This document shows, piece after piece, positions 1 to 6,686 of a stretch of DNA of 6,904 nucleotides. The translations under genes were made by a program, and so were the position numbers. Positions within the stretch are counted from its first letter, which is position 1. Each line of letters opens with the position of its first letter. This DNA is from Thermohalobaculum sp964576075 (GTDB taxonomy: Bacteria > Pseudomonadota > Alphaproteobacteria > Rhodobacterales > Rhodobacteraceae): positions 1 through 6,904 of the forward strand of contig CAZNTX010000132.1 of assembly GCA_964576075.1 (NCBI GenBank). The letters run 5' to 3'. The notes under the pieces are model-generated. The model did not search any database. It worked only from the letters and a program-made list of their open reading frames with translations, and was not told the origin of the DNA.

Positions 1-1971
1 CACCGACCGGTCGTTCGCCGCCGTCACCGCCCGGTAGCGCGCCAGCGCCCAGACCGGGAAGAACGCCGAATAGCCGTGATATTTCAGATAGAACACCCGC
101 GGAAACCCGGTCCCCGTCCAATGCCGCTCCTCCCAGCGCGGGCCGTCCGCCTCGCGCGGCGCCGCGGCGAGCCAGGCGACCCCGCGCTTCACCGCTTCGC
201 TCTCGACCTCTCCTGCTGCGATGAGGCCGAGGAGCGCCCAGGCGGTCTGCGAGGGCGTCGAGGCCACCGCATGGCCGGCCCCCCAGGGCTCGTAGCTCTC
301 GAGCCCCTCGCCCCAGCCGCCATCGGGGCGCTGCCGCGCCTTCAACCAGTCCACCGCCTTGCGGATATGGGGCTTGGACATGTCCTCGCCCGCCCCGTTC
401 AAGGCCACCAGCGCCGACCAGGTGCCGTAGACGTAATTCGCCCCCCAGCGGCCATACCAGCTCCCGTCCGCCTCCTGCTCGCGCTCGATGAAGCGCACCC
501 CTCGCCGAATCGCCTCGGCGAAGCGCGCCCGGTCGACCTGCGCGAGGCAGCCGACGCAGCGCGCGGTCACGTCCACCGTCGGCGGGTCGAGCAGCGCGCC
601 ATGATCGGCGAAGGGGATCGAGTTGAGATAGAAATGCTCGTTCTCCGGATCGAAGGCCCCCCAGCCGCCCGAGGCCGACTGCATCCCCGCGATCCACTCG
701 CAGGCCCGCGCCACGTTTTCCCCGTAGCGCTCGGGGTCCGCCCGGTGCATCGCCATGGCGACCACCGCGCTGTCGTCCACATCCGGATAATCGGGATTGT
801 CGTATTGGAAGGCCCAGCCGCCGGGGCGCAGCCCGGGGCGGCGCACCGCCCAGTCGCCCACATGGTCCAGCACCTGCCGGTCGGCGAGCCAGTCGAGCGC
901 CTCGGTCAGCCGCGAGTCCTCCCGGCAGCCGGCCTCCAGGAAGGCCTGCGCGGCGAGGCAGGTGTCCCACACGGGCGAGAGGCAGGGCTGGAGATAGGTC
1001 TCCGCGCCGTCCTCCCCCTCCTGGTCGATCACGAGCTTCTCGATCGCCCCCCGCGCGGTGCGCATCTCCGGGCTGTCGTCGGCATAGCCGAGGACGCGCA
1101 GCGCCATCACCGCGTTCGCCATCGCCGGATAGATCGCTCCGAGCCCGTTCTCCCCGTTCAGATGGTCGAGCATGAAGCGCTCCGCCGTCTTCACCGCGCG
1201 CTCGCGCGGGCGGCGCGGGGCGAGCGGCTCGACCCGGTGGAGCAGCTTGTCGAGCACGAGGAAGGCGTCGCCGAGGCGGTTGCCGGTCGGGTTGACCTGC
1301 CAGGTCGCGTGCTTCTCGGGCGGGGTGAGAAACAGCTCCTCGATCCCCCGCCCTGTCGGGTTCGCAGCCTTCGCCCGGCGCGCATAGAGGATCAGCAGCG
1401 GGGTCAGCACCGTCCGCGACCAATAGGCGATCTTGGACATGTGGAAGGGGAACCACCGCGGCAGCAGCATCGCCTCCACCGGCATGCAGGGCATCCCCCG
1501 CCAGGGGATGTGGCGGAAGAGCGCCATCATGATGCGGGTGAAGACGTTGGCCTCGGCCGCGCCCCCCTGCCCGTGCAGCCAGGACCGCGCGCGCGCCATA
1601 TGCGGCGCGTCCGGGTCGTCGCCCACGAGCTTGAGCGCCCAATAGGCCTTCACCGTCGCCGAGACGTTGCCCGCGCCCTCGTGGAACAGCGGCCAGGATC
1701 CGTCGTCGCTCTGATGGCGGCGGATATAGCGGGCGAGGCGGGCCTCCCGCTCCGGATGGATCTCGCCCAGGAAATGCAGCAACAAAATGTATTCCGCGGG
1801 AATCGTGCAATCCGCCTCGAGCTCGAAGACGATATGGCCGTCCTCGCGCTGCAGGCCCCAGAGCTTCTCGGTCCGCTCGCCGATCAGGCGGTCGAGGCCG
1901 GCCCGGTCGATCTCTGGCGCGGGGGCGTCCTCGGGCCCGCCCTGCCCCGCATCGCCGACGATCTGATCCAT
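1..1971 (-). CDS. shc: Squalene-hopene cyclase (SHC/HpnF), 3' end cut by window edge
   Basis: Cyclises squalene to hopene and diplopterol at the inner membrane surface; last step of the pathway encoded by this operon. The 657 visible residues cover almost the whole protein: the end reads through the family's C-terminal block (TGTGFPRVFYLKYHGYSAFF, residues 619-638, then PVWALARYR), and the family is usually about 630-680 aa, so only a few residues and the stop lie outside. The catalytic acid motif DVDD is intact at residues 397-400 (bases 772-783). QW-type repeats are visible near residues 41-54, 87-99, 432-440 (QSASGGWGAFD), 499-510 (QEADGSWYGRWG) and 547-556 (QRPDGGWGEG); SPVWDT at 332-337 is also typical. 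Start ATG at 1971 is chosen because AAGGTGAG lies just upstream; an in-frame ATG at 2013 would add 14 charged residues (MIKDDRRRNEGEKT). It follows hpnE by 56 nt on the same strand. Identification is firm; the exact start is less so. Confidence 0.96.
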   Translation of the reverse strand, partial: MDQIVGDAGQGGPEDAPAPEIDRAGLDRLIGERTEKLWGLQREDGHIVFELEADCTIPAEYILLLHFLGEIHPEREARLARYIRRHQSDDGSWPLFHEGAGNVSATVKAYWALKLVGDDPDAPHMARARSWLHGQGGAAEANVFTRIMMALFRHIPWRGMPCMPVEAMLLPRWFPFHMSKIAYWSRTVLTPLLILYARRAKAANPTGRGIEELFLTPPEKHATWQVNPTGNRLGDAFLVLDKLLHRVEPLAPRRPRERAVKTAERFMLDHLNGENGLGAIYPAMANAVMALRVLGYADDSPEMRTARGAIEKLVIDQEGEDGAETYLQPCLSPVWDTCLAAQAFLEAGCREDSRLTEALDWLADRQVLDHVGDWAVRRPGLRPGGWAFQYDNPDYPDVDDSAVVAMAMHRADPERYGENVARACEWIAGMQSASGGWGAFDPENEHFYLNSIPFADHGALLDPPTVDVTARCVGCLAQVDRARFAEAIRRGVRFIEREQEADGSWYGRWGANYVYGTWSALVALNGAGEDMSKPHIRKAVDWLKARQRPDGGWGEGLESYEPWGAGHAVASTPSQTAWALLGLIAAGEVESEAVKRGVAWLAAAPREADGPRWEERHWTGTGFPRVFYLKYHGYSAFFPVWALARYRAVTAANDRSV

Positions 1972-1988
1972 GGTCTTCTCACCTTCGT
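1972..1988 (-). promoter_or_regulatory. Ribosome binding site of shc
   Basis: On the minus strand AAGGTGAG is followed by AAGACC and the ATG at 1971. This is a much better site than the one before the alternative in-frame ATG at 2013 and decides the start call for shc. It also allows shc to be translated independently of hpnE, unlike the overlapping upstream genes. Confidence 0.6.
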
Positions 1989-2027
1989 TCCGTCTTCGGT
2001 CGTCTTTTATCATGCGCCGCCCCGCGG

Positions 2028-3314
2028 TCAGGCCGCGAGGCGGGCGGCGGTCTCTCCGGAGCGGATCGCCCCCTCGATCGTCGCCGGCAGGCCGGTGTCC
2101 GTCGCGTCCCCCGCGAGCCAGAGATTGGCGAGCCGGGTGACCGGGGCCGGGCGCCGGGCGACGCCCTCGGGCGACTGGTCGAAGGTCGCGCGCCGCTCCT
2201 TGTTGAGCCGTGCCGCGACGTATCCCATCTGGCTCGGCAGGCCAAGCGCGGCGCGGGTCTCGGCCCATAACTTGGGCGTCAGCTCGTCGGGATCGGCGCG
2301 GTCGAGGCCGAGCGCGTCGGAGGCGGAGACGGTGAGGCTCGCCACGTCGCCGCGGCGGAAGATCCACTGCGTGGTCGCCCCCAGCACCCCGGTGATCTTC
2401 GGCGCGCGCTCGAGGATCTCGCGCCCGCTCTCGGGGATCACGAAGAAGGCGTTGAGGATCGAGGCGGCATCCTCCGGCGGGTCGGCCTCGGGCAGGACGG
2501 CGCGCAGACGCGAGGGCGGGAGGGCGAGGACGACCCGGTCCTCCGCGCCGAGCGGCTCCTCCCCGTCGGCGAAGGCGAGCGCCCCGGCGCGCGCCCCCTC
2601 GCGGCGGATCTCGCGCAGCGCCCGGCCGTGGCGGATCTCCACCCCGCGCGCCGCGAGGGCGGCGACGGCGGGGGCCACGAGCGCCTCGCCGAGCCCCTCT
2701 GGCGCGAGCATCGGCCGGGCATGGCGCCCGCCCCGGAGGAAGGTCTCCCTCAGCACCCGCCAGAGGAGCCTCGCCGAGGCGCGCTCCGGCGGCGCGTTGA
2801 TCGCGGCGAGGGTGAGCGGCTCCCAGAAGCCCCGCCAGAGCGGCCCACGGTCGCCGATCGCCTCGGCCACCGTCGCGCGCGGGCCCGCGAGGGCGAGGCG
2901 GAGGCCCGAGAGATAGTCGGCGAGGCGGGTGTCGGGGATGCGCGTCGCGGCCCGCGCGATCCACCAGGGCACCGGCCCGTCGGAGAGCCGCACCCGCCAG
3001 CGCCGCCCGTCCGCGAGATCGACGAAGGCGAAGGCGGCCTCCGGCTCGGCGAGGAGCCGCCCCTCGGCGCCGATGGCCCCGAGATAGCGGCGGACCGCGG
3101 CATTGCCGGTCAGCACGAGATGGTTGCCGTTGTCGATCCGCCGGCCGAGGCGGGGATCGTCGAAGCTGCGGCAGCGCCCGCCGGCCTGCGCCTGCGCCTC
3201 GTGGACCACCACGCGCGCGCCCCGCTCGGAGAGGCGCAGCGCCGTCGAGAGCCCGGCGAGCCCCGCGCCCACCACATGCACGCGGCCGCGCGCCGGGTCC
3301 CGCCCGTCAGCCAT
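2028..3314 (-). CDS. hpnE: Hydroxysqualene dehydroxylase HpnE (squalene-associated FAD-dependent desaturase family)
   Basis: 428-aa flavoprotein of the amine oxidase/phytoene desaturase superfamily. Known HpnE reduces hydroxysqualene to squalene, the third step from farnesyl diphosphate. The N-terminal Rossmann FAD site is clear: VHVVGAGLAGLS at 12-23, an acidic residue at the end of the second strand (HEA, E39), then AGGRCRSF (44-51) and the family-typical IDNGNH (60-65). The C-terminal FAD-binding block is also intact: NLWLAGDATDTGLPATIEGA (397-416) followed by IRSG. Length matches the family. The ATG at 3314 overlaps the hpnD stop by 8 nt and is preceded 6 nt upstream by AGGGGGG (3321-3327), so translation is probably coupled to hpnD; the frame remains open 45 codons further upstream, but that stretch is hpnD read in another frame. 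It ends in TGA at 2028-2030. No missing motif or frameshift seen. Confidence 0.96.
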   Translation of the reverse strand: MADGRDPARGRVHVVGAGLAGLSTALRLSERGARVVVHEAQAQAGGRCRSFDDPRLGRRIDNGNHLVLTGNAAVRRYLGAIGAEGRLLAEPEAAFAFVDLADGRRWRVRLSDGPVPWWIARAATRIPDTRLADYLSGLRLALAGPRATVAEAIGDRGPLWRGFWEPLTLAAINAPPERASARLLWRVLRETFLRGGRHARPMLAPEGLGEALVAPAVAALAARGVEIRHGRALREIRREGARAGALAFADGEEPLGAEDRVVLALPPSRLRAVLPEADPPEDAASILNAFFVIPESGREILERAPKITGVLGATTQWIFRRGDVASLTVSASDALGLDRADPDELTPKLWAETRAALGLPSQMGYVAARLNKERRATFDQSPEGVARRPAPVTRLANLWLAGDATDTGLPATIEGAIRSGETAARLAA

Positions 3315-4236
3315 GCGCCGCCCCCCTGGCCGCGCCGCCGGGCGCGACGACGCAGGCGAGCCCGCGCCAGAGCTTCTCCGCCCGGCCGAGGCGCACCGGC
3401 GCCCCCTCGCGGAACCCCGCCGCCTCCATCCGCGCGAGATAGGCGGCATAGACCCCCATCATCAGGAGCGCGGGCACGAGCCGCGCCCGGCTGTGCGCGC
3501 CGATCAGCCCGCGCGCCTCGGCGAAGCGCGCCCGCGCCTCCCGCCCGAGCTCGGCCTTGGCGGCGGGCAGCGCGGGATGCGCGACGGCGCGCGCGGGGTC
3601 GTGCGGGATGGCATGGGCGTCGAGCAGCTCGGCGGGGAGGTAGAGCCGGCCCATGGCGGCATCCGCCGAGACGTCGCGCAGGATGTTGGTGAGCTGGAAG
3701 GCGTCTGCCAGCGCCAGGGCGAACCGCTCCGACACCTCCCCCCGCCAGGCCCCGAAGAGGCGCATGGACAGGAGCCCCACCGCCCCCGCCACCCGCCGCG
3801 TGTAGAGCCCGAGGCGGGCGCGGGAGGGGGCGACGACGGGCCCGTCCGCATCCATCTGCATCCCCTCGATCAGCTCGAGGAACTCCGCCTTCGGCAGGTC
3901 ATAGGCCGCGACGGGGGCGAGGAGCGCCTGCCCGATGGCGGAGACCGGGCGGCCCTCGTAAACCGCGGCGATCTCCGCGCGCCAGGCGTCGAGCAGACGG
4001 TGCTTCTCCGCGAGCGGCCAGTCCGGCCCGGTCTCCGGCCCGTCGGCGATGTCGTCGATCACCCGGGCGAAGGCGTAGAGCGCCCACATCCCCTCGCGCC
4101 GCGGGCGGGAAAGGATGCGCATGCCGTGGGAGAACGAGGTCCCCGCCGCGGCGGTGATCTCGGCGGCGACGGCGCGCGGGTCCGCGCCCTCGGGCAGCGG
4201 ACGGGGGGCGAGGGCCGCGATCCCCGGCCCGCTCAT
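3307..4236 (-). CDS. hpnD: Presqualene diphosphate synthase HpnD
   Basis: 309-aa trans-isoprenyl diphosphate synthase of the squalene/phytoene synthase family. Known HpnD joins two farnesyl diphosphates into presqualene diphosphate. Visible motifs: SFSHGMRIL (34-42, in the place of the family's usual SFYxAxRxL), the first Asp-rich motif DDIAD (61-65), EGMQMD (124-129), RRVAGAVGLLSMRLFG (147-162), and the second Asp-rich motif in QLTNILRDVSADAAMGRLYL (181-200) with D188 and D192. These Asp clusters bind the magnesium-diphosphate. The EGMxMD and NILRDVxxDxxxGRxYLP pattern separates it from the neighbouring HpnC. Start ATG at 4236 overlaps the hpnC stop as ATGA, with GGAG (4245-4248) 8 nt upstream, which supports translational coupling. 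One small oddity: the helix before the RRVAG block has Tyr-Thr (145-146) where a Tyr-Cys pair is common in the family. Overlaps hpnE by 8 nt at its 3' end. Confidence 0.95.
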   Translation of the reverse strand: MSGPGIAALAPRPLPEGADPRAVAAEITAAAGTSFSHGMRILSRPRREGMWALYAFARVIDDIADGPETGPDWPLAEKHRLLDAWRAEIAAVYEGRPVSAIGQALLAPVAAYDLPKAEFLELIEGMQMDADGPVVAPSRARLGLYTRRVAGAVGLLSMRLFGAWRGEVSERFALALADAFQLTNILRDVSADAAMGRLYLPAELLDAHAIPHDPARAVAHPALPAAKAELGREARARFAEARGLIGAHSRARLVPALLMMGVYAAYLARMEAAGFREGAPVRLGRAEKLWRGLACVVAPGGAARGAAHG

Positions 4237-5144
4237 GCGGCGCGCTCCGCCCGCACCGCCCGCCCGCCCGGACGCACGAGGCGCAGGAGCCCGGCGAGCG
4301 CGCCCGCCGCGAGATCGCTCGCGCGGTGCTTGACCCGGCCTGCGAGCGGGTCCTCCCGCAGCAACCGGGCGGAAAGCCGCCGGGCGAGACGCTGGATCGC
4401 CGCCACCTCCGCGCCGAGCCGGCGCGAGCGGCAGGCGCCCGCGAGCGGCTCCGCCCGGTCGAGCAGCCGGTCCGCCCCGTCGAGGCAGCGATGGATCACC
4501 CGCGAGAGCCCCGGGCTCGCGGCCGGCGCGTCGAGATCGGTTTCGGCCACGCCCGCCTCCGCCATCCAGTCCTGAGGCAGATAGACCCGGTCGAGCGCCC
4601 GGCGGTCCTCGCCGATGTCCTGGAGATGGTTGAGCACCTGCAGCGCGGCGCAGAGCGCGTCGCCCATCTCGCCTGTCGCCGGATCCTCGCCGTGGAGATC
4701 GAGGAGATAGCGGCCGACGGGATGGGCCGAATAGGCGCAATAGTCGAGAAGCGCCGCCCAGTCGGCATAGCGCAGCACCCGCGCATCCCGGCGGAAGGCG
4801 ACGAGCAGATCGGTCGCCCGGGCCGCGGGCACCCCGGTCTCGGCCAGGCTGTCGCGCAGCCGCGTGGCCACCTCCGGCCCCTCGGCCTCTGGCGCGAAGC
4901 CCGCCTCCAGCAGGTCGAGCCTGCGGATCTTCTCCTCGGGGGCGAGATCCGGGCTGTCGGCGATGTCGTCCGCGGCCCGGGCGAAGGCGTAATAGCGCAT
5001 CACATGCGGGCGCAGCGCCGGCGCGATCAGCCGCGAGCCCACGGGAAAGTTCTCTCCGCCCGCGTCCTTGCCGGACGGGGCGAGGATCTCCGCATCGCTT
5101 GGCCCCGGGCCGCCCCGCGCCGCCCCGCGCTGTCGCTCTTGCAT
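4233..5144 (-). CDS. hpnC: Hydroxysqualene synthase HpnC
   Basis: 303-aa squalene/phytoene synthase family protein, first gene of the minus-strand operon. Known HpnC converts presqualene diphosphate from HpnD into hydroxysqualene. The HpnC signature GKDAGGENFPVGS (25-37) is present, followed by PHVMRYYAFARAADDIADSP (46-65) with the first Asp-rich motif, YCAYSAHPVGRYLL (135-148), and the second motif in LQVLNHLQDIGEDRR (168-182), with the usual YLPQDW after it (188-193). The NHLQDIGEDR form, rather than NILRDVxxD, is what marks it as HpnC. Start ATG at 5144 has AAGGGG (5151-5156) six bases upstream. The first 20 residues are Arg/Gly/Ala-rich, unconserved, and encoded partly by a 10-bp tandem repeat. 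The frame is open further upstream, but that sequence is the intergenic region and antisense hpnB. Ends in TGA sharing bases with the hpnD start. Confidence 0.95.
   Translation of the reverse strand: MQERQRGAARGGPGPSDAEILAPSGKDAGGENFPVGSRLIAPALRPHVMRYYAFARAADDIADSPDLAPEEKIRRLDLLEAGFAPEAEGPEVATRLRDSLAETGVPAARATDLLVAFRRDARVLRYADWAALLDYCAYSAHPVGRYLLDLHGEDPATGEMGDALCAALQVLNHLQDIGEDRRALDRVYLPQDWMAEAGVAETDLDAPAASPGLSRVIHRCLDGADRLLDRAEPLAGACRSRRLGAEVAAIQRLARRLSARLLREDPLAGRVKHRASDLAAGALAGLLRLVRPGGRAVRAERAA
5111..5130. repeat. Perfect 10-bp tandem repeat inside the hpnC N-terminus
   Basis: CGCCCCGCGC occurs twice back to back, and the adjoining 5101-5110 (GGCCCCGGGC) is a degenerate third copy. It encodes part of the unconserved Arg/Gly/Ala-rich start of HpnC (about residues 5-12). 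The unit is not a multiple of three, so gain or loss of a copy would shift the frame. Confidence 0.7.
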
Positions 5145-5152
5145 TTCTGTCC

Positions 5153-5171
5153 CCTTCGTCCGAGGCGAAGG
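5153..5171 (-). promoter_or_regulatory. Hairpin overlapping the hpnC ribosome binding site
   Basis: On the minus strand CCTTCG (5171-5166), a 7-nt loop, and CGAAGG (5158-5153) form a 6-bp stem whose 3' arm contains most of the AAGGGG Shine-Dalgarno sequence (5156-5151) of hpnC. If transcribed whole, the hairpin would mask the site. It conflicts with the candidate promoter above, whose start near 5161 would leave out the 5' arm; only one of the two readings can hold for a given transcript. Confidence 0.4.
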
Positions 5172-5196
5172 TAGTCTTTCGCGGACGCGAACACAA
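5168..5196 (-). promoter_or_regulatory. Candidate hpnC operon promoter
   Basis: Read on the minus strand, TTGTGT (5196-5191) as a -35 element is followed after exactly 17 nt by TACCTT (5173-5168) as a -10 element. This fits the spacing of a housekeeping-sigma promoter, with a start expected near 5161 and a short leader before the hpnC ATG at 5144. The -10 match is weak (T, A and final T of TATAAT), so the call rests on spacing, position and the local A/T richness. The palindrome at 5178-5191 lies between the two elements, where a repressor would block polymerase. Confidence 0.35.
5178..5191. promoter_or_regulatory. Inverted repeat TTCGCG-GA-CGCGAA, candidate operator
   Basis: Perfect 6-bp arms around a 2-bp centre, in the middle of the divergent intergenic gap and inside the spacer of the candidate hpnC promoter. 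The short symmetric form is like a site for a dimeric helix-turn-helix regulator. No regulator gene is present in the window, so the binding protein is unknown. Confidence 0.4.
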
Positions 5197-5199
5197 CGC

Positions 5200-5215
5200 C
5201 GCGCCGGCCGGCGCG
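5200..5215. repeat. Perfect 16-bp palindrome CGCGCCGGCCGGCGCG
   Basis: A gapless 8+8 perfect palindrome, all G/C, lying upstream of the candidate -35 element of hpnC and about 47 nt upstream of the hpnB ATG. It could be an operator or a cruciform-prone site. In DNA this GC-rich a palindrome of this length can arise by chance in several kilobases, so position is the main argument for function. Confidence 0.45.
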
Positions 5216-5261
5216 ATCCGTGGTAGCCTTCGCCCGCCGACCAGAACAGCGGAGCCCGCCC

Positions 5262-6476
5262 ATGCTGCTCGCCATCGCCGGTCTCGCCGCCCTCGCCTGG
5301 GTGTTCCTGCTGCTCGGCCGCGGGGACTTCTGGCGCGCCGACACCGGGCTGCCCGTCGCGCCGCCGAGGATCGGCCCCTGGCCCGAGGTCGTGGCGCTCA
5401 TCCCCGCCCGCGACGAGGCGGCGACGATCGGGACCGTGCTCGACAGCCATCTGATCTCGGACTACCCGGGCCCCTTCGGCATTCTCGTCGTCGACGACGG
5501 CTCCACCGACGGCACCGCCGAGATCGCCCGCGCGCGGGGCCAGGATGCGCCCCGCCCGATCACCGTCGTCGCCGCGCCCGAGCTCCCAGAGGGCTGGACG
5601 GGCAAGCTCTGGGCGCTCGAGACCGGCCGGCGCCTCCTCGCCGAGCACGGCGCGGCGCCGGAGTGGTTCCTCCTGACCGATGCCGATATCGAGCACGCGC
5701 CCGACACGCTGGCCCGCCTCGTCGGTCTCGCCGAGGACCGCGGCCTCGCCATGGCCTCGCTGATGGCCCGCCTCGACGACCGCGGCTTATGGGGCGGGCT
5801 CCTGATCCCGGCCTTCGTGTTCTTCTTCCAGAAACTCTACCCCTTCCGCCTGGTCGCCGACCCCGACAGCCGCGTCGCCGCCGCAGCGGGGGGCTGTATC
5901 CTCATCAGCCGCACGGCCCTCGAGGAGATCGGCGGCTTCGAGGCGATCCGCGGCCGCCTGATCGACGACTGCGCCCTCGCCGCGGCGGTGAAGCGCGGCC
6001 CGCCGAAGCGTGAGATCTGGCTCGGCCTGACCCGCGACGCCGCCGTCAGCCTGCGCGACACCCGCGGGCTCTCCACGATCTGGCGCATGGTCGCGCGCAC
6101 CGCCGACGCCCAGCTCGGCCACCGGACGTCGCTGCTCCTCCTCACCCTGATCGGCATGGGGCTCCTCTATCTCGCGGGGCCGGCGATCGCGCTCGGCTAC
6201 CCGCTCCACCGCGACGCGGCCGCGGCCGGCGCCGGCCTGCTCGCCTGGGCCCTCGCCGCCCGCGCCTATCTGCCGACGCTCAGGCTCTATGCCCGCCCCT
6301 GGCGCGACGCGCTCTGGCTCCCGCTCGCGGCCCTCCTCTACGCGCTGATGACCCTCGACAGCGCCCGCCGCCACCGCCAGGGCCGCGGCGGCGCCTGGAA
6401 GGGCCGCACCTATCCGCCCGCGCGCCGCTCCCGCCGGCGCAAGAAGCGCCCCCGCTCCCGCCGCCAGCCCTCCTGA
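5262..6476 (+). CDS. hpnB: Hopanoid-locus family 2 glycosyltransferase HpnB
   Basis: 404-aa membrane-anchored glycosyltransferase, GT2/GT-A fold. Residues 1-19 form an N-terminal hydrophobic segment, then VVALIPARDEAATIGTVLDS (43-62), VVDDGSTDGTAEIA (76-89), the metal/nucleotide-sugar TDAD motif (139-142), GGCILISR (210-217), and an acidic pair in RLIDDCALAAAVKR (232-245) at the expected catalytic-base position. Three more hydrophobic spans follow near 289-311, 319-338 and 350-364, then WKGR (379-382) typical of HpnB ends. The gene family is found with hopanoid genes; its sugar donor and acceptor are not established to my knowledge, so a role in hopanoid headgroup or carrier-lipid glycosylation is inference. 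The start at 5262 is chosen over an in-frame GTG at 5220 because GGAG (5251-5254) sits 7 nt upstream and the protein then begins directly with the membrane segment. The last 17 residues (388-404) are strongly basic. It is divergent from hpnC, 117 nt away. Confidence 0.92.
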   Translation: MLLAIAGLAALAWVFLLLGRGDFWRADTGLPVAPPRIGPWPEVVALIPARDEAATIGTVLDSHLISDYPGPFGILVVDDGSTDGTAEIARARGQDAPRPITVVAAPELPEGWTGKLWALETGRRLLAEHGAAPEWFLLTDADIEHAPDTLARLVGLAEDRGLAMASLMARLDDRGLWGGLLIPAFVFFFQKLYPFRLVADPDSRVAAAAGGCILISRTALEEIGGFEAIRGRLIDDCALAAAVKRGPPKREIWLGLTRDAAVSLRDTRGLSTIWRMVARTADAQLGHRTSLLLLTLIGMGLLYLAGPAIALGYPLHRDAAAAGAGLLAWALAARAYLPTLRLYARPWRDALWLPLAALLYALMTLDSARRHRQGRGGAWKGRTYPPARRSRRRKKRPRSRRQPS

Positions 6477-6671
6477 CCGGCAGGGAGAGGCCCGCGGACC
6501 CCCGCCACCCGGCGCGAGGATCACCCGGCCCGACGAAGCGCGCCCGCAGAAGCCGGCGTCCCGGCCCTGCCGAGCCCAGCCCCGCACTGCCAAGTCCGGC
6601 GCCCCGTCACCAGCGCCCTGCGTCACCCATCCGAGAGGCGAGACCCGCGCGCCGTCCTCCGACGATCGCGA

Positions 6672-6686
6672 CCGGGGCGGCCCCGG
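6672..6686. repeat. Short GC inverted repeat CCGGGG-CGG-CCCCGG
   Basis: Perfect 6-bp arms with a 3-nt loop in the gene-free stretch downstream of hpnB. No T run follows. Function unknown; could be chance in DNA this GC-rich. Confidence 0.35.

Larger units (their letters stand above)
5145..5261. promoter_or_regulatory. Divergent hpnC/hpnB intergenic control region
   Basis: The 117-nt gap between the start codons of hpnC (leftward) and hpnB (rightward) must hold the promoter of at least one unit unless transcription comes from outside. It contains three consecutive inverted repeats (5153-5171, 5178-5191, 5200-5215), listed separately. It also has a near-direct repeat GGTAGTCTTTCGC (5170-5182) and GGTAGCCTTCGC (5222-5233), 52 nt apart. 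The stretch 5168-5198 is noticeably richer in A/T than the surrounding genes. I could not find a convincing promoter for hpnB on the plus strand. Confidence 0.7.

Noticed and set aside
76..2916. Very long plus-strand open frame (946 codons) antisense to shc and part of hpnE
   Set aside because: It runs opposite to two confidently identified genes; its product is Arg/Pro/Gly-rich without any recognisable domain, as expected when the complement of high-GC coding sequence lacks stop codons.
3103..5174. Long plus-strand open frames antisense to hpnD and hpnC (3103-4575, 4326-5174)
   Set aside because: Low-complexity products overlapping real genes on the other strand; no motif or independent ribosome binding site.
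3307..5196. Possible HpnC-HpnD fusion, since the hpnD frame stays open back to 5196
   Set aside because: hpnC occupies a different frame over that stretch with all its motifs; hpnD has its own ATG and ribosome binding site at the ATGA overlap.
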